DNA of 64,000 bases from Erysipelotrichaceae bacterium (GTDB lineage: Bacteria; Bacillota_I; Bacilli_A; Erysipelotrichales; Erysipelotrichaceae). The translations under genes and the position numbers were made by a program. Below are positions 51,876-62,110 of the stretch, in pieces. How positions within the stretch are numbered: position 1 is the first letter of the stretch; every line of letters begins with the position of its first letter. A model generated the notes under the pieces. The model was not told where the DNA came from and did not search any database. It worked only from the letters and a program-made list of their open reading frames with translations. Location: NCBI GenBank assembly GCA_031272515.1, contig JAISTR010000009.1, positions 41,291-105,290 of the forward strand, given 5' to 3'.

Positions 51876-53955
51876 CATCCAGGTCAAACATCATATCCGT
51901 ATAGTTGGGAAGCGGGTAGTACTTCCTGGCAATCAGACTTTCCATGGTATCGGTCAACGTGCGGATGTCTTCCATTTGCGGCCGGATACTGCTTACCATA
52001 AAGGCGCCTTTCTTGCCATTGTCCAGCTTGTTGGACTTATCCAGATCTTTTGAAAGCTTTTCAATGGCGGCATCGATCTTGGTGACCAGTCCGCCCAAAA
52101 CCTTGGCTTTCTTAGCTGCCAGGGCTTTGACATCCGGCAGGGCGCTGAGCTTTGCATACTCTGCCAGCTGATCCATTGCGCCTGGCAGGACATATTTGAT
52201 TAACATGTCAATCAGGGTTTGCGCTTCAAACTTCACCGAGTTGTTGAACTGCTCATGCAGGATTTCCGCTCTGGATTCCAGCTCCGCTTTGGAGAACACC
52301 TTGTATTTTTCAAACAAGGCAATCGAGCGCGGATCAATCAGATAGTCGATGCACTCACTGAAAGAGCGGATGTTGGGCAGACCGCGCTTGGCCGCCTCTT
52401 TCACCCATTCATCCGAATAGCCGTTGCCAGAGAACAGCACTCTGCCATGCTTTTGCATGATGTCCTTGCATAAGGCGAAAACCGCCTTGGAGATGTCTTC
52501 CTTTTCCAGCTTCGCCGCCAAGAAATCATAGGATTCAGCCAGCGAGTCCGCCAGGATCGTGTTGAGCACGGTGTTGGCCGGGGCACAGGAGAGTGAGGAG
52601 CCGACCATGCGGAACTCGAATTTCTCCCCGGTGAAAGCGAAGGGGGAGGTGCGGTTGCGGTCGGAGACATCAATCGGCATTGCCCGCAGGGTATCTAACG
52701 GTGAGAACAGCTTGCCGGCATCGGTGGAAGTGATGCGGTCATTGGCGATATCATCCAAGAGATTGCCAACCGTATCCCCCAGATACATGGAGATGATGGC
52801 CGGCGGTGCCTCATTGGCACCCAGGCGGAAGTCGTTGGAAGGACCGGAAGCGGTCAGCCGGAGCAGTTCGGGATACTGGTCGATGGCGCGGATAATCGAG
52901 GCCACAAAGACCAGAAAGGAGTAGTTTTGTTCCGGACTGTCATTGGGATCGGTCAGGTTGATGCCGGTATCGGTCATCAGCGACCAGTTGTTGTGCTTGC
53001 CCGAACCGTTGATGCGGGCGAAGGGTTTCTCATGCAACAGCGCCGCCATGCCATGCTTGTCCGCGACCTTGCGAAGCAGTTCCATTGTCAGCTGGTTTTG
53101 GTCGATGGCGATTTGAATCGGGGCATAGACCGGCACGCATTCGAACTGGCCATAGCCGACTTCCCGGTGTTCGGTCTTATTGAAGATGCCGACCTTCCAG
53201 CACTCTTCATTGAGGTCCTTCATGAAGGCTTCGACCTTGTTGGGGATGGAGGAGAAGTAGTGTTCCTCTGATTCCTGCCCCTTGGCCGGGGCGGCCCCGA
53301 TTAAGGTACGGCCGGTCAGCACCAGGTCTTCCCGGTTCTTGTAATATTCCTTTTTAATCAAAAAATATTCCTGTTCGGTACCCAGCACCGGCGTGACCGT
53401 AGTCACATCGGTTTGTCCCAGAAGGTGAAGGACCTTCACCGATTGGGCGGAAAGCGTTTCAATGGATTTCAAGAGCGGAGCCTTCAAATCCAGGGAATCG
53501 TAGTTGTAGGACACAAAGACGGTAGGAATATAAAGGATGTTGTCCCGGACGAAGGCCGGGGAGGTGATATCCCAGTAGGTGTAGCCGCGGGCTTCAAAGG
53601 TCGCCCGCAGGCCGCCGGTGGGGAAGCTGGAGCCGTCGGCGTTGCCGCGGATCAGCATCTTTCCGGAGAAGCGGGTCAGCGGTTCAAAGTTGGCATCGGG
53701 TTCCAGAAAGGATTCATGTTTCTGGGCGGTGGCACCGGTCAGCGGCTGAAACCAGTGGGAGTAGTGGGTTGCCCCCAAAGATAGTGCCCAGTCTTTCATG
53801 GCGTGGGCAATGGCGTCGGCAGTATTCTGGCTCAGTTGACCTTCATGCTTGAGCGAATTCACCCATTTCACGTAAATGTTCCGGGGTAAACGCTTCTTCA
53901 TTTCCGCATCGTTGAACAGATACTTTCCAAAATCATCAAAGACGTGTTTTGTCAT
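51871..53955 (-). CDS. glnN: Glutamine synthetase type III
   Basis: The 694-residue protein matches the GSIII length (about 700-730) and not the 440-470 of GSI. GTEQEYFLI is the catalytic Glu motif, REVGYGQFECVPVY and HEKPFARINGSGKHNNWSL carry glutamate- and ATP-binding residues, and AFTGEKFEFRMVGSSLSCA is near the GSIII signature. It condenses ammonia with glutamate. AGGAGGG precedes ATG. It sits alone behind a TAGACT-17-TATACT promoter. Confidence 0.95.
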   Translation of the reverse strand: MTKHVFDDFGKYLFNDAEMKKRLPRNIYVKWVNSLKHEGQLSQNTADAIAHAMKDWALSLGATHYSHWFQPLTGATAQKHESFLEPDANFEPLTRFSGKMLIRGNADGSSFPTGGLRATFEARGYTYWDITSPAFVRDNILYIPTVFVSYNYDSLDLKAPLLKSIETLSAQSVKVLHLLGQTDVTTVTPVLGTEQEYFLIKKEYYKNREDLVLTGRTLIGAAPAKGQESEEHYFSSIPNKVEAFMKDLNEECWKVGIFNKTEHREVGYGQFECVPVYAPIQIAIDQNQLTMELLRKVADKHGMAALLHEKPFARINGSGKHNNWSLMTDTGINLTDPNDSPEQNYSFLVFVASIIRAIDQYPELLRLTASGPSNDFRLGANEAPPAIISMYLGDTVGNLLDDIANDRITSTDAGKLFSPLDTLRAMPIDVSDRNRTSPFAFTGEKFEFRMVGSSLSCAPANTVLNTILADSLAESYDFLAAKLEKEDISKAVFALCKDIMQKHGRVLFSGNGYSDEWVKEAAKRGLPNIRSFSECIDYLIDPRSIALFEKYKVFSKAELESRAEILHEQFNNSVKFEAQTLIDMLIKYVLPGAMDQLAEYAKLSALPDVKALAAKKAKVLGGLVTKIDAAIEKLSKDLDKSNKLDNGKKGAFMVSSIRPQMEDIRTLTDTMESLIARKYYPLPNYTDMMFDLDD

Positions 53956-53989
53956 AGAGCCCTCCTGTCTATTTCACAATAATAGTCAT

Positions 53990-54018
53990 AGTATATATAA
54001 AAAAGATAGGAAAGTCTA
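53990..54018 (-). promoter_or_regulatory. glnN promoter
   Basis: On the minus strand TAGACT (54013-54018), 17-base spacer, TATACT (53990-53995). No clear GlnR site was found. Confidence 0.55.
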
Positions 54019-54143
54019 CATGCTTTTTAACAAGTTTCCGGAAATTTTTATTCTTGTCGGCAGTGCCGGGAATCTTTGAAAGATTGGTAAATATTAGTTT
54101 TCATGAAAAAAATTACAATTGTGAAAACTGAATGAAAAAATAA

Positions 54144-54172
54144 TTGACAAATTTTACAGGGTGGGGGATAAT
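54144..54172 (+). promoter_or_regulatory. Promoter of oppABCDF
   Basis: TTGACA (54144-54149), 17-base G-rich spacer, GATAAT (54167-54172), 33 bases before the oppA ATG. Confidence 0.8.
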
Positions 54173-54205
54173 ACGGTGTATAGTTGATAAAGGAGATTGA
54201 AAACT

Positions 54206-55849
54206 ATGAAAAAATTGAGAGTATTCCTATTTGTCATAGTATCTCTGGCACTACTAGCATCCGGCTGCACCGGCTCAGGCGGCAGCTCCGGATCTTCGGG
54301 GGACACAACAAAAGACAATATCCTCCATGTTGCCAAGGATACGGACATTCGGTCATTGGATACCAACGTCGCAACCGATGGTCTGTCCTTTGAAGTCATT
54401 GAGACTTTTACCGACAGCTTGTTGGATTATGACGCTGCTGGCAATCTGATTCCGCGTTTGGCAGAATCCTGGAGTGTCAGTGAAGATGGCCTGACCTGGA
54501 CCTTCAACCTGCGCAAAGACGCAACCTGGTCCAACGGCGACCCGGTCACCGCCCACGACTTCGTCTTCTCTTGGCGTCGTCTGGCTTCGCCGGATCTGGC
54601 ATCCGACTACAACTACATGGTCTCGACCGCGGACATCGTCAATGCGGCAGGGGTCATGGACGGCAGTTTGCCGCTGGAAGATCTGGGCGTGGAAGCTGTG
54701 GATGATTACACCTTGGTGGTTCATCTGGCGCACTCCGTTCCCTACTTCGACCAACTGATGACCTTCCCGGTCTTCAACCCGCTCAACGAAGCCTTCGTCA
54801 CCGCCCAAGGCGATAACTACGCCCTGTCGGTCGATGCGCTGCTGTCCTGCGGACCGTTCATTCTGACCGAATGGACCCCGGGTTCGGGCTGGAAAGTCAC
54901 CAAGAATCCTGACTACTACGATGCGGATTCAATCAAGATTGACGGCATCGACTTCATTCTGAGTTCCGATTACCAAGCTTCCGCACTGCTGTTTGAAAAC
55001 GGCCAAGTGGACATCACCAAACTGTCTGCTTCGCTGGTGGACCAATACTCCTCCAACCCGGCCTTCCAACAAGTACCGGATGGCTACCTGTGGTATCTGT
55101 CACTGAACTTCGAAATCCATCCGGAGCTGCGCAATGTCAACCTGCGTCTGGCGATGGCATGGGCGATTGACCGTGACAACATCACCCAAAATATCATGAA
55201 GGACGGCTCCTATTCCGCCTACTACATGATTCCGATTGGCCTGGCTACCGGACCGGATGGCAAAGACTTCCGCGATGGCGGACCGACCTATTACGGGTAT
55301 GATCTGGAAAAAGCGAAAGAATACCTGGAATTGGCAAAAGCCGAACTGGGTGTCGACAGCTTCACCTTCGAATTTTTGATTGAAGATTCCGAAGAAGCGA
55401 AGAACAACGCGGCCCAAATTCAAGCCGACCTGGCAGAAATCGGCATCACCCTGGAAATCGTTTCGGTTCCCAAGAGTGAGCGTCTGTCACGGATGAACAA
55501 GTCTCAAAAGGACTTCCAAATTGGTATGACCCGCTGGGGCCCGGACTATGCCGACCCGAACACCTATCTGGGTGACAACTTCTCGGCTGCCAACAGCTAC
55601 CTGATTGAGTTCTGGAACAATGCCGATTACAACGCCTGCGTGGCGGACATTGTCCCGGGCGGTGCCTTATCGACCGATGTTGCTGCCAGATGGGATCGCA
55701 TGTATGAATGCGAAGCCATCCTGATGGCGGAAGTACCGATTATTCCGATTTGGCAATCTGGTATCAGCGAACTGGTCAGCACCCGCGTCCACGGTTTGGA
55801 ACAACACGTGGTTGGACTGACTTCCTATCGCAACATTACCTTAGACTGA
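54206..55849 (+). CDS. oppA: Oligopeptide ABC transporter substrate-binding lipoprotein OppA
   Basis: The 547-residue family 5 solute-binding protein starts at ATG 54206, about ten bases after AAGGAG, and has lipobox LASGC. SLDTNVATDG, LAESWSVSEDGLTWTFNLRK and TAHDFVFSWRRLASP are classic OppA/DppA blocks. The Ser/Gly-rich linker after the lipid cysteine is normal. It captures peptides at the cell surface for OppBC. It is followed by a terminator-like hairpin. Confidence 0.94.
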   Translation: MKKLRVFLFVIVSLALLASGCTGSGGSSGSSGDTTKDNILHVAKDTDIRSLDTNVATDGLSFEVIETFTDSLLDYDAAGNLIPRLAESWSVSEDGLTWTFNLRKDATWSNGDPVTAHDFVFSWRRLASPDLASDYNYMVSTADIVNAAGVMDGSLPLEDLGVEAVDDYTLVVHLAHSVPYFDQLMTFPVFNPLNEAFVTAQGDNYALSVDALLSCGPFILTEWTPGSGWKVTKNPDYYDADSIKIDGIDFILSSDYQASALLFENGQVDITKLSASLVDQYSSNPAFQQVPDGYLWYLSLNFEIHPELRNVNLRLAMAWAIDRDNITQNIMKDGSYSAYYMIPIGLATGPDGKDFRDGGPTYYGYDLEKAKEYLELAKAELGVDSFTFEFLIEDSEEAKNNAAQIQADLAEIGITLEIVSVPKSERLSRMNKSQKDFQIGMTRWGPDYADPNTYLGDNFSAANSYLIEFWNNADYNACVADIVPGGALSTDVAARWDRMYECEAILMAEVPIIPIWQSGISELVSTRVHGLEQHVVGLTSYRNITLD

Positions 55850-55874
55850 GAATTTTAGAAAACTTGCTTTAAGA

Positions 55875-55908
55875 GGGGAAAGGGTATTGACCCCTTTCCC
55901 CTTTTTTA
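55875..55908 (+). terminator. Hairpin terminator inside the opp operon
   Basis: Stem GGGGAAAGGG/CCCTTTCCCC, loop of seven, then six T. It lies between oppA and oppB and would let most transcripts stop after oppA, giving excess binding protein. Confidence 0.9.
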
Positions 55909-55926
55909 CAGAAAGGAGTAGGGCTA

Positions 55927-56859
55927 ATGGTTAAGTATGTACTCAAGCGGTTGTTCTGGGCTCTGGTAACGGTGCTGCTGATACTGTTTATCCTCTTTTT
56001 ATTGTTGGAATTCATGCCTGGTTCACCCTTTAATGAGGAAAAGCTAACCGTCGATCAAATCCGCATCCTCAAGGAACACTATGGCCTGGATAAACCGTTT
56101 TTTGAAAAATTCTGGATTTTCTTAGTCAATGCGACCAAAGGGGATTTCGGGATTTCCTACAACCTGCAAAAGAACATGAAGGTATCGCAAATTGTGATGC
56201 CGCGGCTTTGGGTCTCCGTCCGTCTGGGCTTGCAGGCAATCGGTCTGGGTTCGGTGATGGGCGTGATTCTGGGGGTCATCAGCGGTTCCAACCAGAACAA
56301 CTGGAAGGACTCGGTGGCGACCATCATGGCGGTGGTCGGGGTTTCAATCCCGTCCTTTGTCTTTGCGCTGACCCTGAGTTTTTTACTGGGATACAAGATC
56401 CCGATCTTTTCCATGATCTATCAGGCAAACCATCCCTTTGCCTCCACAATCCTGCCCACCATCTCCCTGTCGCTGTTTACGATGGCGCAGGTGACCCGTT
56501 TCTTAAGGACGGAGCTGGTGGAGGTGATGGACTCTGAATACATCCGTCTGGCGACGGTGAAGGGGCTCTCCCGTATCAAAATATTGTTCAAGCACGGCTT
56601 CCGCAATGCGCTGATTTCGGTTGTCACCATTTTCGGACCGTTGGTGGTCAATGTTTTGACCGGTTCCCTGGTTATTGAAAAGATCTTTTCCATCCCCGGC
56701 ATCGGCGGACTCTTGGTGCTGGCGATTCAAAGCAGTGACTACAACATCATCGTGATGGTCACCTTCATCTACTCGGTGCTCTACATCGCCGTGAACCTGT
56801 TGGTGGACGTCTTGTATGGTGTCATTGACCCGCGCATCCGGGTCTCGAAAGGAGCTTGA
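55927..56859 (+). CDS. oppB: Oligopeptide ABC transporter permease OppB
   Basis: The 310-residue permease starts after AAAGGAG. It has six predicted helices. The EAA loop is in RTELVEVMDSEYIRLATVKG and the family block GSLVIEKIFSIPGIGGLL is present, both conserved in OppB/DppB. It pairs with OppC and begins the BCDF part after the internal terminator. Confidence 0.95.
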   Translation: MVKYVLKRLFWALVTVLLILFILFLLLEFMPGSPFNEEKLTVDQIRILKEHYGLDKPFFEKFWIFLVNATKGDFGISYNLQKNMKVSQIVMPRLWVSVRLGLQAIGLGSVMGVILGVISGSNQNNWKDSVATIMAVVGVSIPSFVFALTLSFLLGYKIPIFSMIYQANHPFASTILPTISLSLFTMAQVTRFLRTELVEVMDSEYIRLATVKGLSRIKILFKHGFRNALISVVTIFGPLVVNVLTGSLVIEKIFSIPGIGGLLVLAIQSSDYNIIVMVTFIYSVLYIAVNLLVDVLYGVIDPRIRVSKGA

Positions 56860-56861
56860 GC

Positions 56862-57893
56862 ATGAGCGAGAAAGAATTTCCCTATCCTCTCAAGAGCCCG
56901 GAAGACCTGGTCAAGGAGGATTTCAAGCACGTCGGTTATCTGAACCTGCCGCAGCAGGAAATGATTCAGGGGACCGGCATCTCCAACCTCAAGGACGCCT
57001 GGCTGCGCTTCTGCAAAAACAAAGGCGCGCTGGTGGGTCTGATTATTATTCTGATCATTTTGTTTTGGGCGATCATCGGACCGATGATCTCCGGCTACCG
57101 CTATGACTTGGTGCACAAGGGCTGGAACAACCTGCCGCCCAAGATGCCGGCGCTGTCCTTCTTATTCGACGGCACCGAGCGCGGTGTTGATATCTACGCG
57201 AAAATCGGCGTCGAGCAGAACTTCTGGTTTGGCACTGATGAGTTGGGCCGCGACCTGTTTACAAGAGTCTGGGAAGGGACCAGGGTTTCCTTTATCATCG
57301 CCTTTGTGGCGGTGATTATCGACATGTTGTTCGGGGTGACCTACGGCATGATTTCCGGATACTTCGGCGGGGTCGTCGACATGGTTATGCAGCGGATTCT
57401 GGAAATCATCAACGGCATTCCCAATTTGGTTGTGGTTACCTTGTTTGTGCTGGTGTTCAAGCCCGGGATGCTGACGATTATTTTGTCACTGATGATTACC
57501 GGCTGGATCAACATGAGCCGGGTGGTCCGCTCCCAGGTACTGAAATACAAGGAACAGGAGTTTGTGCTGGCGGCCAAGGTTTTGGGGGCCAACGGCTTTA
57601 TGATTCTCTTGAAGGAAGTCCTGCCGAATATTTTAGGCCAGATGATCGTCATGACGATGTTCTCAATCCCCAATGCGATCTTCTACGAAGCCTTTTTGGC
57701 CTTTGTTGGTCTTGGCTTGCGGGAGCCGTTTGCCTCGCTGGGCTCATTAATCAACAAGGGCTACAACTCGATGCTGACACACATGCATCTGTTGCTGTTT
57801 CCGGTGATTGTGCTGGCATTGCTGATGCTTTGCTTCAACCTGATTGCCGATGGGCTGCGGGATGCCTTTGATCCCAAGATGAAAGGATTCTAG
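56862..57893 (+). CDS. oppC: Oligopeptide ABC transporter permease OppC
   Basis: The 343-residue permease starts at ATG 56862, three bases after oppB, behind AAAGGAGC. GTDELGRDLFTRVWEGTRVS is the OppC/DppC landmark and YKEQEFVLAAKVLGAN the EAA loop. A 55-residue cytoplasmic lead-in precedes the first helix. It ends in KMKGF. Confidence 0.95.
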   Translation: MSEKEFPYPLKSPEDLVKEDFKHVGYLNLPQQEMIQGTGISNLKDAWLRFCKNKGALVGLIIILIILFWAIIGPMISGYRYDLVHKGWNNLPPKMPALSFLFDGTERGVDIYAKIGVEQNFWFGTDELGRDLFTRVWEGTRVSFIIAFVAVIIDMLFGVTYGMISGYFGGVVDMVMQRILEIINGIPNLVVVTLFVLVFKPGMLTIILSLMITGWINMSRVVRSQVLKYKEQEFVLAAKVLGANGFMILLKEVLPNILGQMIVMTMFSIPNAIFYEAFLAFVGLGLREPFASLGSLINKGYNSMLTHMHLLLFPVIVLALLMLCFNLIADGLRDAFDPKMKGF

Positions 57894-57901
57894 GTGAACA
57901 T

Positions 57902-58985
<1,084 letters not shown>

Positions 58986-58993
<8 letters not shown>

Positions 58994-59924
58994 AAACGTC
59001 GTCCTTTCGGTACGGGACCTGAAACAGTACTTCCGCGTCAACCGCAGTACCACCATCAAGGCGGTGGACGGCGTCAGCTTTGATATCTATCAGGGCGAGA
59101 CCTTCGCCGTGGTCGGGGAATCCGGCTCGGGCAAGACCACCCTGGGACGTTCGCTGATCCGCATTTATGATCCGCTGGGGGATGCGACCTTTCTGGGTGA
59201 GAAGATTACCGGCAAGCTCAGCAAAGCCCAGGACCGCAATTTAAGACAGAACATGCAGATGATCTTCCAGGACCCGATGGCATCACTGAATCCCAGGCGC
59301 AAGATCATCGATACCGTTGCCTATGGCCTGGATATCTACCATCGCTACAGCAGCAAGGAGGAGCGCCGTCAGAAGGTGGTCGATGTGCTGCACAGCGTCG
59401 GTCTGTCCGACGACTTCCTGGAGCGCTATCCGCACCAGTTTTCCGGCGGTCAGCGCCAGCGGATTGGCGTTGCCAGAGCCATCATCATGGAGCCCAAGTT
59501 CATCATCGCCGATGAGATTATCTCAGCCCTGGATGTTTCCATCCAGGCCCAGGTCATCAACCTGATGCGCAAGCTGCAGGTGGAGCATGAATTGACCTAC
59601 ATGTTTATCGCCCATGACCTTTCGATGGTGCGCTCGATCTCCGACCGCGTGGCGGTCATGCATCTGGGGCACATCGTGGAGTTGGGTACGGTAAATGACA
59701 TCTATGAGCATCCGGTGCATCCCTATACGCAGTCGCTGTTATCCTCAATTCCCCATCCGGACCCGATTCTGGAGCGGACCAGAAGGAGGAAGCACTATGT
59801 GAAAGGGGAGATCGACTACAACACCGGTCAGATCAAGTATCTCAATGAAACCCACTTTGTGCTCTCTAACGATGCAGAGTTTGACATGTGGACAGCGGGT
59901 GATTACAGCGCTTCGCTGCAATAA
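58986..59924 (+). CDS. oppF: Oligopeptide ABC transporter ATPase OppF
   Basis: The 312-residue ATPase has Walker A GESGSGKT, Q-loop MIFQDPMASLNP, signature FSGGQRQRIG and Walker B FIIADEIISALD. The usual EPTSALD is altered to EIISALD, but the catalytic Glu is kept. It pairs with OppD. The start overlaps oppD by eight bases. It is the last gene of the importer operon. Confidence 0.94.
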
Positions 59925-59940
59925 TTGAAGAAAACCAAAA

Positions 59941-59988
59941 GACCTGTTTTGTGACTTGTTATATGTCAGAAAGCAGGTTTTTTTATTC
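59941..59988 (+). terminator. Terminator of the opp operon
   Basis: Outer stem ACCTG/CAGGT, inner TGAC/GTCA and a seven-T tail. Confidence 0.7.
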
Positions 59989-60042
59989 ATTACCAGAAAG
60001 ATGAAATATTTTTCACATTATGAAAAAATTTACTGAAAACGA

Positions 60043-60071
60043 TTGACACCTTTCAAAGCATTGCATATAAT
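60043..60071 (+). promoter_or_regulatory. Consensus promoter of the candidate sRNA
   Basis: TTGACA (60043-60048), 17-base spacer, TATAAT (60066-60071): a perfect sigma-A consensus, the strongest promoter in the window by sequence. Confidence 0.92.
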
Positions 60072-60077
60072 GAACCT

Positions 60078-60232
60078 AAGTTTTGAGATAGCCAACGTCT
60101 CAAGCCAAGTTGATGGCACGTTTCGCCCAGGGACTTTGTCCCTGCTGCACCTTCTTCCTGAAACATTTGTTCTTCCTTTCAAACATTTGCCATCACTACC
60201 AAAACAGAACACACTTCGGTGTGTTTTTGTTT
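60078..60232 (+). ncRNA. Candidate small regulatory RNA with duplicated pyrimidine-rich segments
   Basis: From a consensus promoter to a TTCG-capped terminator (AACACAC/GTGTGTT, 60208-60225, then T-rich) there is about 150 nt without a convincing frame. Three small hairpins come first: GAGA/TCTC, GCCA/TGGC and the perfect CAGGGAC/GTCCCTG (60128-60144). A stretch with no strong fold follows with two copies of TTCTTCCT followed closely by AAACATTTG (60152-60169 and 60170-60189). The CUUCUUCCU-like segments are complementary to GGAAG-type ribosome binding sites, as in RsaE/FsrA-type sRNAs. It could instead be a leader/attenuator of the nuclease gene that follows. Confidence 0.68.
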
Positions 60233-60249
60233 TGGGTTATAATGTTTTG

Positions 60250-60759
60250 GTGAAACTTAGCAAGAAACAAAAGCGCAGCCTGTACAAATTCCTCCTGACC
60301 GTATTGGTGCTTACCGCCATCCTGATCTACAGCCGCTATTATAAAAAGGACACCCATAACGACAAGACCGCTTTGGACAAACCGGCGATCAAGTGCGTGG
60401 ATGGCGACACCTTCTGGCTGGATGATGTCAAGATCCGGCTGATTGCCATCGATGCCCCGGAGATTTCCGGCGAAGCACAGCCCTATGGCAAAGAGGCCAG
60501 TGACTTGACCTGCAGCTTGCTAAAGAATGCCAAAACCATCGAACTGGACAGTGATGAGGGCAATACCGAAGACCAGTACGGACGCAAGCTGTATTGGGTG
60601 CTGGTGGATGGCGAGCTCTTGCAGGTGCACTTGTTAAAGCAGGGCTATGCCCAGATTCGCTATGTCGATGAAAAAACCATCGACCCGGATTATTATACCC
60701 AGATGAAAAATGCCCAGAAAGAAGCGCAGAAACAGCAGCTTGGCATCTGGCAGCCGTAG
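60250..60759 (+). CDS. Membrane-anchored thermonuclease-like (SNase) protein
   Basis: The 169-residue product from GTG 60250 has a basic start, one hydrophobic anchor at about 13-27 and an SNase fold. KCVDGDTFWLDDVKIRLIAI holds the first Asp and Arg, DAPE the next, and EDQYGRKLYWVLVDGELL the catalytic Glu/Arg region. It degrades DNA or RNA, probably outside the membrane. TATAAT at 60238-60243 lies six bases before GTG, with no Shine-Dalgarno, so translation may be leaderless. Confidence 0.85.
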   Translation: MKLSKKQKRSLYKFLLTVLVLTAILIYSRYYKKDTHNDKTALDKPAIKCVDGDTFWLDDVKIRLIAIDAPEISGEAQPYGKEASDLTCSLLKNAKTIELDSDEGNTEDQYGRKLYWVLVDGELLQVHLLKQGYAQIRYVDEKTIDPDYYTQMKNAQKEAQKQQLGIWQP

Positions 60760-60775
60760 CGGCTGCCTTTTCAAT
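60749..60775 (+). terminator. Terminator overlapping the nuclease stop
   Basis: Stem GCAGCCG/CGGCTGC with loop TAG (the stop codon) and CTTTTC. Confidence 0.75.
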
Positions 60776-60822
60776 AGCAGGCTTTTTCGCTATAATGAAG
60801 GGGACACTAAATGGAGGTAATT

Positions 60823-62028
60823 ATGGCAAATTGTTTGGTTGCACAGTCGGGTGGACCGACATCCGTGATCAATGCGACCTTGGCAGGAATCGTCAAGGCC
60901 AATCAGCTCAATCCGATCTATCACACCGTCTACGGCGGTCTCAACGGGATTGAAGGCATACTGGAGGAACGCCTGGTGGACTTGACCAGGATGAGTGAGG
61001 ATGAAAACCGCATCCTGCGCCAGACGCCGTCTTCGGCGCTGGGCAGCTGCCGCTATAAGCTCAAACGCGACAACCTTGCGGACTTTGAGAAGCTGATGGC
61101 AGTACTGGATAAATATGATATTGAAACGATGTTTTACATCGGCGGCAACGACTCGATGGATACCGTCGATGCCTTGTCGGAATATGCCGCCAAGAATAAG
61201 ATTAAGAACCACCGCTTTGTCGGCTGTCCCAAGACTGTGGACAATGACCTGGAGGTCACCGACCACTGTCCGGGCTTTGCCAGCGCCGCGAAGTTCATCG
61301 CTTCCACCGCCCGGCAAACCTGGCTGGACGTCAATGTCTACACCCGTGAGGAAGTCTTCATCCTGGAGACGATGGGCCGTGATGCCGGCTGGCTGGCGGC
61401 TTCCGCCTGCTTGAGCGGGATCGTCGACCTTTTGATTCTGCCGGAAAAGCCGTTTGACAAGGGCGTGTTTTTGGCGGAAGTGAAGAAGTGTGTGGAAGCG
61501 AAGAACAAGTGCTACATCGTGGTCTCGGAAGGGGCCAGATATGAAGATGGGACCTACCTGGCTGCCGCGGAAGCGAAAAATGACGGGTTTGCCCATGCGG
61601 TATTGGGCGGAGCCGGCAGTGCCGTGAAGAACCTGATTCTGGAAAGCAAGGTCGCCAAGCGGGCGAAGGTGCAGGACCTCTCGACCGCGCAGCGCTGCTT
61701 TGCCCTGACGCAGTCCCTGGTGGATGTGGAAGAGTCCTTCAAGCTGGGCATGAGCGCCCACATGCGCTCCGCTGATAAGAGCTTTACCGGGGAGATGGTG
61801 GCGATTGTGCGCAAGGAAGGGGAGGTCTACGATGTCAACTACATCGCAACCAAGGCCAGCAATGTCGCCAATTTCGTCAAGCATTTCCCGGACAAGTGGA
61901 TTAAACCCAACTATGCCGGTATCAAGGATGAGGCCATTGCCTATCTGAAACCCCTGATTCAAGGGGCGCCGGTGGTTTTGTACAAGGACGGTTTACCGGC
62001 TTTTGTGAAACCTTACTACATGAAATAA
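60823..62028 (+). CDS. pfp: Pyrophosphate-dependent phosphofructokinase
   Basis: The 401-residue protein starts at ATG 60823 after GGAGG; TATAAT lies at 60791-60796. YIGGNDSMDTVD replaces the GGDGS of ATP enzymes with an Asp at the discriminating position, and PKTVDNDL is the catalytic block of PPi-PFKs. METMGRDAGWLAA (as LETMGRDAGWLAA) binds fructose-6-phosphate. It phosphorylates fructose-6-P reversibly using PPi, saving ATP in glycolysis and working in both directions. Confidence 0.93.
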   Translation: MANCLVAQSGGPTSVINATLAGIVKANQLNPIYHTVYGGLNGIEGILEERLVDLTRMSEDENRILRQTPSSALGSCRYKLKRDNLADFEKLMAVLDKYDIETMFYIGGNDSMDTVDALSEYAAKNKIKNHRFVGCPKTVDNDLEVTDHCPGFASAAKFIASTARQTWLDVNVYTREEVFILETMGRDAGWLAASACLSGIVDLLILPEKPFDKGVFLAEVKKCVEAKNKCYIVVSEGARYEDGTYLAAAEAKNDGFAHAVLGGAGSAVKNLILESKVAKRAKVQDLSTAQRCFALTQSLVDVEESFKLGMSAHMRSADKSFTGEMVAIVRKEGEVYDVNYIATKASNVANFVKHFPDKWIKPNYAGIKDEAIAYLKPLIQGAPVVLYKDGLPAFVKPYYMK

Positions 62029-62052
62029 AAGAGCCGTCACGGCTCTTTTTTG
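62026..62052 (+). terminator. Terminator after pfp
   Basis: Stem AAGAGCCGT/ACGGCTCTT around a tight loop with six T. Confidence 0.9.
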
Positions 62053-62076
62053 CATCTGAAAACATTGGGCAATCTA

Positions 62077-62104
62077 TTGCATTTCAGTTTGGCTACGGTA
62101 TAAT
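62077..62104 (+). promoter_or_regulatory. Promoter of the surface protein gene
   Basis: TTGCAT (62077-62082), 16-base spacer, TATAAT (62099-62104); start near 62111. Confidence 0.7.
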
Positions 62105-62110
62105 TAAGGC

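Noticed and set aside
60043..60249. Extended N-terminus of the nuclease through the sRNA region
   Set aside because: It would translate a promoter and a terminator hairpin; the protein resembles a membrane anchor plus SNase only from GTG 60250.
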